Assembly: GCF_037996765.1 (NCBI RefSeq)
Contig: NZ_JBBNAD010000004.1
Coordinates: 434,001 to 498,000 of the forward strand
Length of the DNA stretch: 64,000 bases
DNA from: Bdellovibrio sp. GT3
Lineage (GTDB): Bacteria > Bdellovibrionota > Bdellovibrionia > Bdellovibrionales > Bdellovibrionaceae
Direction: 5' to 3'
Positions 60,130 to 64,000 of this stretch are shown here, piece by piece (within the stretch, counting starts at the first letter, position 1; each line of letters begins with the position of its first letter). The translations under genes were made by a program, and so were the position numbers. A model generated the notes under the pieces. That model was not told the DNA's origin. It saw only the letters and a program-made list of their open reading frames with translations, and did no database searches.

Positions 60130-61157
60130 GTCGTATTATTGAAGGCAGCATTATGGAAAACGACAGCTCTGATTTTAGTGGAGCTGTGGCTGGTGGTGAA
60201 AAGGCCTGGGAAAATGAATTGCGTCCCCAGGATTTCAGCGAGTTTTCGGGTCAGGACATCGTAAAAGATAAAATCAAAGTCTTCGTGGCAGCAGCAAAAA
60301 TCCGCAAGGAGCCACTGGATCACGTTTTGCTCTCGGGTCCTCCGGGCTTGGGGAAAACCACGCTCGCGCAAATCATCGCCAATGACATGGGCTCTGATAT
60401 CAAAATGACGTCGGCTCCGGCGATTGATAAAAAGGGTGATCTTGCCGCAATTTTAACATCGCTAAAACCCAACTCTGTTCTATTCATCGATGAAATCCAT
60501 CGTCTGAGTCGCCATGTTGAAGAGTATCTGTATACCGCAATGGAAGACTATTACATCGACATCGTAACTGGTGATGGCTTGGGTGCACGTTCGATGAAAT
60601 TTCAATTGGCGCCATTTACGCTGGTAGGGGCGACAACACGAGCTGGACTTTTAAATCCTCCATTTCGTGATCGTTTTGGGATTGTTGAGAGACTTCAGTT
60701 TTATGACAAAGCGGCTCTTCAAAAAATCTTGATCAGATCTGCTGCCAAACTCAATGTGGAGATTGACAGTGAAGGAGCTGAGGAAGTGGCTCGTCGTGCG
60801 CGCGGAACGCCTCGTATTGCGAATAGATTGTTAAAGCGTGTTCGTGATTATGCACAAGTTAAAGGTAATGGCGTCGTCACTCGAGAAATTGCGATATATG
60901 CTCTAGATCAGCTGGGTGTGGATCATCATGGTCTCGATTTGATGGACCGTCGTATTTTGAGTCTAATTCAAGAAAAGTATAACGGTGGGCCTGTCGGAAT
61001 TGATACTATAGCAGCTGCGCTCAGTGAGGAGCGTGACACTCTTGAGGAAGTCTATGAGCCGTTCCTGATCCAGGAGGGATTCATTCAGAAAACTCAGCGC
61101 GGTCGCGTGATCACCGAGTTCGCAAAGAACGCAGTATTAGAAATGATCCAAAAATGA
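60126..61157 (+). CDS. ruvB: Holliday junction helicase RuvB
   Basis: A 343-residue AAA+ motor. Walker A is [12 protein letters not shown], Walker [18 protein letters not shown], sensor [11 protein letters not shown], and sensor II is in the [16 protein letters not shown] stretch. The C-terminal winged helix ([17 protein letters not shown]) follows. The N-terminus has about 12 more residues than minimal RuvB. The ATGA overlap with ruvA supports the start at 60126. Confidence 0.95.
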   Translation: MSRIIEGSIMENDSSDFSGAVAGGEKAWENELRPQDFSEFSGQDIVKDKIKVFVAAAKIRKEPLDHVLLSGPPGLGKTTLAQIIANDMGSDIKMTSAPAIDKKGDLAAILTSLKPNSVLFIDEIHRLSRHVEEYLYTAMEDYYIDIVTGDGLGARSMKFQLAPFTLVGATTRAGLLNPPFRDRFGIVERLQFYDKAALQKILIRSAAKLNVEIDSEGAEEVARRARGTPRIANRLLKRVRDYAQVKGNGVVTREIAIYALDQLGVDHHGLDLMDRRILSLIQEKYNGGPVGIDTIAAALSEERDTLEEVYEPFLIQEGFIQKTQRGRVITEFAKNAVLEMIQK

Positions 61158-61175
61158 TCTAACTGGAGAAACAGT

Positions 61176-62180
61176 ATGCTTAAAAGACAGCCTCTCGTCG
61201 TCGAAGTCCTCAGAGGGCCCGCAGTCGAGAGTGTTCACAACGTCATGGTCGCTGTTGTGAACGAGCTGGGGCAACTGCTTCATGGCTGGGGGAATCCCAG
61301 CTTCGGTACCTTCCCTCGAAGTTCCATAAAAATGCTTCAAGCACTGCCGCTGGTTGAGTCTGGTGCCGCGGATAAGTTCGGTCTCGATGACAAAATGATT
61401 GCTCTGGCATGCGCCTCCCATCGCGGAGAGAAAGAACATCTGACGGTTCTTTCACAGTGGGCAGAGAAAGTTGGAATCACCGAGAGTCAGTTGATGTGCG
61501 GACCTCATTTGCCATACAACGAGGCAGCAGCTCATGAATTGATTCGTCGCAATCAAAAGCCCACTCCATTTTGTAATAACTGTGCTGGAAAACATGCGGG
61601 TCTTATCACGACATGTTTGCATTTGGGTGAGGATCCTCATGGATATGAAAGTTACGAGCACGGTGCGCAGAAAAGATTGCGCAACATTTTCACCGAAACC
61701 ATGAAGGTCGATCACAGCAAGGTTCCTCACGGAGTGGATGGATGTGGGATTCCCACATACTCGGTTCCGTTGCAGGCAATTGCTGCCGGAATGTCTGTGT
61801 TCGTGAATTCCAAAGCACCGGCGCACCGAGTGCGGGCCTGCCAGCGAATCACGAAGGCTGTTGTTGGAAATCCATTTTACATCGCCGGGAGTGACGATTT
61901 CGCCACAGCTGTGATTGAAAAGACACACGGTCGAGCTATTATCAAAGGCGGGGCCGAGGGTGTTTTTGCCGGGTTTTTACCTGATAAAAAAATGGCCTTT
62001 GCCGTGAAAGCCGCTGATGGAGCGGGTCGCGCGGCTCAGTTGGCCACAGCGCAAATCCTGTTGCAGCTGGGAGGAATGACTGTCGAGGAAGCCAAGTCTC
62101 TCTCTAAATTCACTATGCCAGTTATCAACAATTGGAAGGGCGAGCCTGTCGGCAAGTTGCGGATTGCTAAGGACCAATAG
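61176..62180 (+). CDS. L-asparaginase II family protein (Rhizobium type)
   Basis: A 334-residue protein, GGAG eight bases before the ATG. It matches the third, thermolabile asparaginase family (AnsA/AsnA of Rhizobium) rather than the classic Thr-based one: GWGNPSFGTFPRSSIKMLQA, CNNCAGKHAGLITTCLHLG and HGVDGCGIPTYSVPLQAIAA are its signatures, with the conserved Cys and Ser-Lys active-site region. It hydrolyses asparagine to aspartate and ammonia. No signal peptide. It lies 18 bases after ruvB, so it is in the ruv transcript. Confidence 0.85.
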   Translation: MLKRQPLVVEVLRGPAVESVHNVMVAVVNELGQLLHGWGNPSFGTFPRSSIKMLQALPLVESGAADKFGLDDKMIALACASHRGEKEHLTVLSQWAEKVGITESQLMCGPHLPYNEAAAHELIRRNQKPTPFCNNCAGKHAGLITTCLHLGEDPHGYESYEHGAQKRLRNIFTETMKVDHSKVPHGVDGCGIPTYSVPLQAIAAGMSVFVNSKAPAHRVRACQRITKAVVGNPFYIAGSDDFATAVIEKTHGRAIIKGGAEGVFAGFLPDKKMAFAVKAADGAGRAAQLATAQILLQLGGMTVEEAKSLSKFTMPVINNWKGEPVGKLRIAKDQ

Positions 62181-62199
62181 TCAGTGCTAAACTGAGTTC

Positions 62200-63111
62200 A
62201 TGTTCTTACAAAAAACTATTCGTAAAAAGACGGTGATTAATGGCATTGGGATCCACTCAGGTGACCCGTGCACATTAACATTCAAGCCAGCTCCTTCTGA
62301 TACCGGTGTTTACTTTATTCGTAGAGATCTTCCGGGCAGCCCGTCTTTGAAAGTCACAGCAAGAAATGTTCAGGCGACAAGTCACCAAACCACTATCGGT
62401 GGTGAGGCGTTTTCCGTTGCGACGATTGAGCACTGTCTGTCGGCGTTGTCGGCTCTTCGTATTGACAATATTTTTATTGAGCTTGATGGACCGGAAATTC
62501 CAATTTGCGATGGCAGTGCCGGTGAGTTCCTAAAAGCTCTTTTGGATGTCGGTATTGTCGAGCAGGATCAACCTCGCAAGTATTGTTATATCACTGAGCC
62601 TATTTATTTTAGTGAAGGCGAAAAGCACGCTTACGTGGTTCCGTACCATGGACTGCGTGTGACCGTGACGATTGATTTTGCGCATCCTCTTATTGGCAAA
62701 CAGACAATTGACCTGGACATCAATGAGCAATCATTTGGACGGGATATCGCAAGCGCACGCACCTTTGGATTTCTGAAAGACGTTGAGGCTCTTCAGGCTC
62801 GCGGTTTGGCAAAAGGTGGAAGTTTGGATAATTGCGTGGTTTTGGACACTGACGCCGTCGTTAATCCCGAGGGGTTGCGCTGGGCTGATGAGTTTGTCCG
62901 CCACAAGGCTTTGGATGCATTGGGTGATCTGGTGACCTTGGAGATGCCATTGATGGGGCATGTGGTGCTTTATAAAGCGGGCCACGATGTGATGAACAAA
63001 CTGGTTCGTAAAATCTGGGATTCGCCAAATTCATACCGCCATGTGGAGCTGGGAGCTGATATCAGCGACGAAGTTCAAAAGTTCTCTGGCTGGACGATGG
63101 ATGCAAGGTAG
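62200..63111 (+). CDS. lpxC: UDP-3-O-acyl-N-acetylglucosamine deacetylase
   Basis: A 303-residue Zn2+ deacetylase, the first committed step of lipid A synthesis. The zinc ligands are in VATIEHCLSALSA (His), and EFVRHKALDALGDL (His and Asp), with FDxA/catalytic Glu region SFGRDIASARTFGFLKDVEA and the family's DGPEIPICDGSAGEF. Length is normal. So the cell makes lipid A. It is followed by a strong terminator. Confidence 0.95.
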   Translation: MFLQKTIRKKTVINGIGIHSGDPCTLTFKPAPSDTGVYFIRRDLPGSPSLKVTARNVQATSHQTTIGGEAFSVATIEHCLSALSALRIDNIFIELDGPEIPICDGSAGEFLKALLDVGIVEQDQPRKYCYITEPIYFSEGEKHAYVVPYHGLRVTVTIDFAHPLIGKQTIDLDINEQSFGRDIASARTFGFLKDVEALQARGLAKGGSLDNCVVLDTDAVVNPEGLRWADEFVRHKALDALGDLVTLEMPLMGHVVLYKAGHDVMNKLVRKIWDSPNSYRHVELGADISDEVQKFSGWTMDAR

Positions 63112-63131
63112 ATTGATACAAAGATTGAAAT

Positions 63132-63163
63132 AAAAAAGGCGCTCTCAGAAGCGCCTTTTTTTT
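63132..63163. terminator. Bidirectional terminator after lpxC
   Basis: AAAAAAGGCGCT and AGCGCC(TTTTTTTT) form a stem with A-run and T-run. Its right side overlaps the stop codon of the L,D-transpeptidase gene. Confidence 0.85.
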
Positions 63164-63947
63164 ATTTTCTTTTAGCGGGTTCGATCACGCTGACTTCGTT
63201 TCCGCTCATTGCGGCTTCCATCAGATCTTTATGATAGTGGTAAATCAAACTGCCTTTTTCCAAAACCGGAATTAGCTTTGTCGCAATTGACAGAGACAAA
63301 GCCGGGCATCCCCAAGAAACTCCCAGACGACCGAATGGCTGGCCCGTTTTTGGGTTTTTGGAGTTGATGAAGTTTTCACCCACATACCAGGCGCCGTGCA
63401 AAACGATGTCACGATTGAAGGCTTGATCGTTTGAAGACTGCAAGCCATACATGCGCAGTGTTTTGCCGTAAGATCCGTAATAGAAATCCCCCGTCAGGTA
63501 GAAACCCAACGAAGTCTGTTTGGAGTCTTTGATGTTTGAAAACTTAGTAGCCCAGTTGCTGTTGCCAGTGCCTTTGCCGTGGGAAACATAGTAACGAACC
63601 ACATCGCCGGTACGCATGTTGATCAAAAAGAAACGACGGTTGGTGGAGGGCTGGGAGTAATCAATGATCACGATTACTTCCGGGTTTTCCAGCGTCACCA
63701 CTTGAGTTGACGGTGAGCGGTCGGATTCTTCACAAGGTTTGATGCTACCTACGGGCCACTTGCCACATTGGTAAGTGCTTTGTTGGAAAGAGCGTCCTGC
63801 ATGCTCGTCCATAAAGCGAACCGTTCTTTCCAAAGCTTCCTGCGGAACGCCTTGCTGCAAAATTTTACTATAGATGGCTTGAGAAGGAGCGGCCACAGCC
63901 GATGTTGCAATCAAAGACAATAGCACGGTGACAAATTGTACTTTCAC
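63162..63947 (-). CDS. L,D-transpeptidase-like protein (YkuD_2 type)
   Basis: A 261-residue protein with GTG start at 63947 after GGGGGATCT. Signal peptide residues 1-19 (LSLIATSAVAA). The catalytic motif set is DIVLHGAWYVGENFI and GRLGVSWGCPALSLSI, the His and Cys of the murein L,D-transpeptidase catalytic domain (YkuD_2, PF13645) family. It should modify peptidoglycan in the periplasm or, in a predatory bacterium, the prey wall. It converges with lpxC across a shared terminator. Confidence 0.85.
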   Translation of the reverse strand: MKVQFVTVLLSLIATSAVAAPSQAIYSKILQQGVPQEALERTVRFMDEHAGRSFQQSTYQCGKWPVGSIKPCEESDRSPSTQVVTLENPEVIVIIDYSQPSTNRRFFLINMRTGDVVRYYVSHGKGTGNSNWATKFSNIKDSKQTSLGFYLTGDFYYGSYGKTLRMYGLQSSNDQAFNRDIVLHGAWYVGENFINSKNPKTGQPFGRLGVSWGCPALSLSIATKLIPVLEKGSLIYHYHKDLMEAAMSGNEVSVIEPAKRK

Positions 63948-64000
63948 AGATCCCCCACAGAATTTAGTGATAGTTCTTATTATGGATACTAGTGACGGGA

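Noticed and set aside
1-64000. tRNA, rRNA, transposase, prophage or integrase genes
   Set aside because: I looked for them and saw none that could be supported.

Overview
The window looks like a chromosomal segment of a Bdellovibrio-like predatory bacterium (Bdellovibrionota), probably Bdellovibrio bacteriovorus or a close relative. This rests on the mixture of gene families rather than any marker gene: many signal-peptide and lipoprotein genes, several secreted proteases, PilZ proteins, a YkuD_2-type L,D-transpeptidase, FUSC and TamA/TamB-like envelope genes, a roughly even base composition by eye, and dense coding with short intrinsic terminators. No 16S rRNA, tRNA, insertion sequence, prophage or CRISPR array was seen, so the species call is an inference.

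Layout. 0-2.6 kb: a secreted polymorphic-toxin-like gene coupled to a truncated downstream gene (candidate immunity), then small exported and very small genes. 2.7-10.1 kb: a conserved 469-residue protein coupled to a DUF502 membrane protein, a subtilisin-like protease fused through a membrane helix to a PilZ domain, an atypical SDR, a lipoprotein and MgtE. 10.2-16 kb: a 2-oxoglutarate/Fe(II) oxygenase overlapping two ABCC-like ABC exporter halves, with a divergent Tat-exported flavin amine oxidase. 16-24 kb: envelope proteins, a CxxCH-containing outer-membrane barrel, a membrane PilZ protein, FolE, and a small exported protein with a 42-residue internal duplication. 24-32 kb: aminopeptidase N, a VOC protein, FUSC, an alpha/beta hydrolase, and an HExxH peptidase coupled to a lipoprotein. 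32-48 kb: the three methylcitrate-cycle-type genes prpC, prpB and prpD on the minus strand, interrupted by an intradiol dioxygenase lipoprotein, a DUF3943 protein, an exported UbiB/AarF-type kinase, GlnS and a secreted papain-like protease. A large inverted repeat lies between prpB and prpD. 48-64 kb: acyl-ACP thioesterase and DOMON-like pair, a solo XRE regulator, an Omp85-TamB-helical protein operon, EF-P, a TPR protein, ruvC-ruvA-ruvB, asparaginase, lpxC and an L,D-transpeptidase.

How they work together. Much of the window serves the cell envelope and degradation of external material: proteases and peptidases, an exporter, lipid A synthesis (LpxC), outer-membrane assembly and lipid transport (Omp85/TamB), and wall remodelling. 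The metabolic genes (methylcitrate cycle, asparaginase, aminopeptidase N) suit a cell living on amino acids and lipids from another organism. The observations most worth following are the PilZ-tethered protease, the exported UbiB-like kinase and the small repeat protein sharing the C-terminal motif I-I-S-C-Q-x-V-F, the six-POTRA Omp85 protein next to TamB, the toxin/immunity candidate at the left edge, and the palindromic element at 46 kb. Start codons were often moved inward from the longest open frame where a ribosome site or overlap supports it; this is stated per gene.
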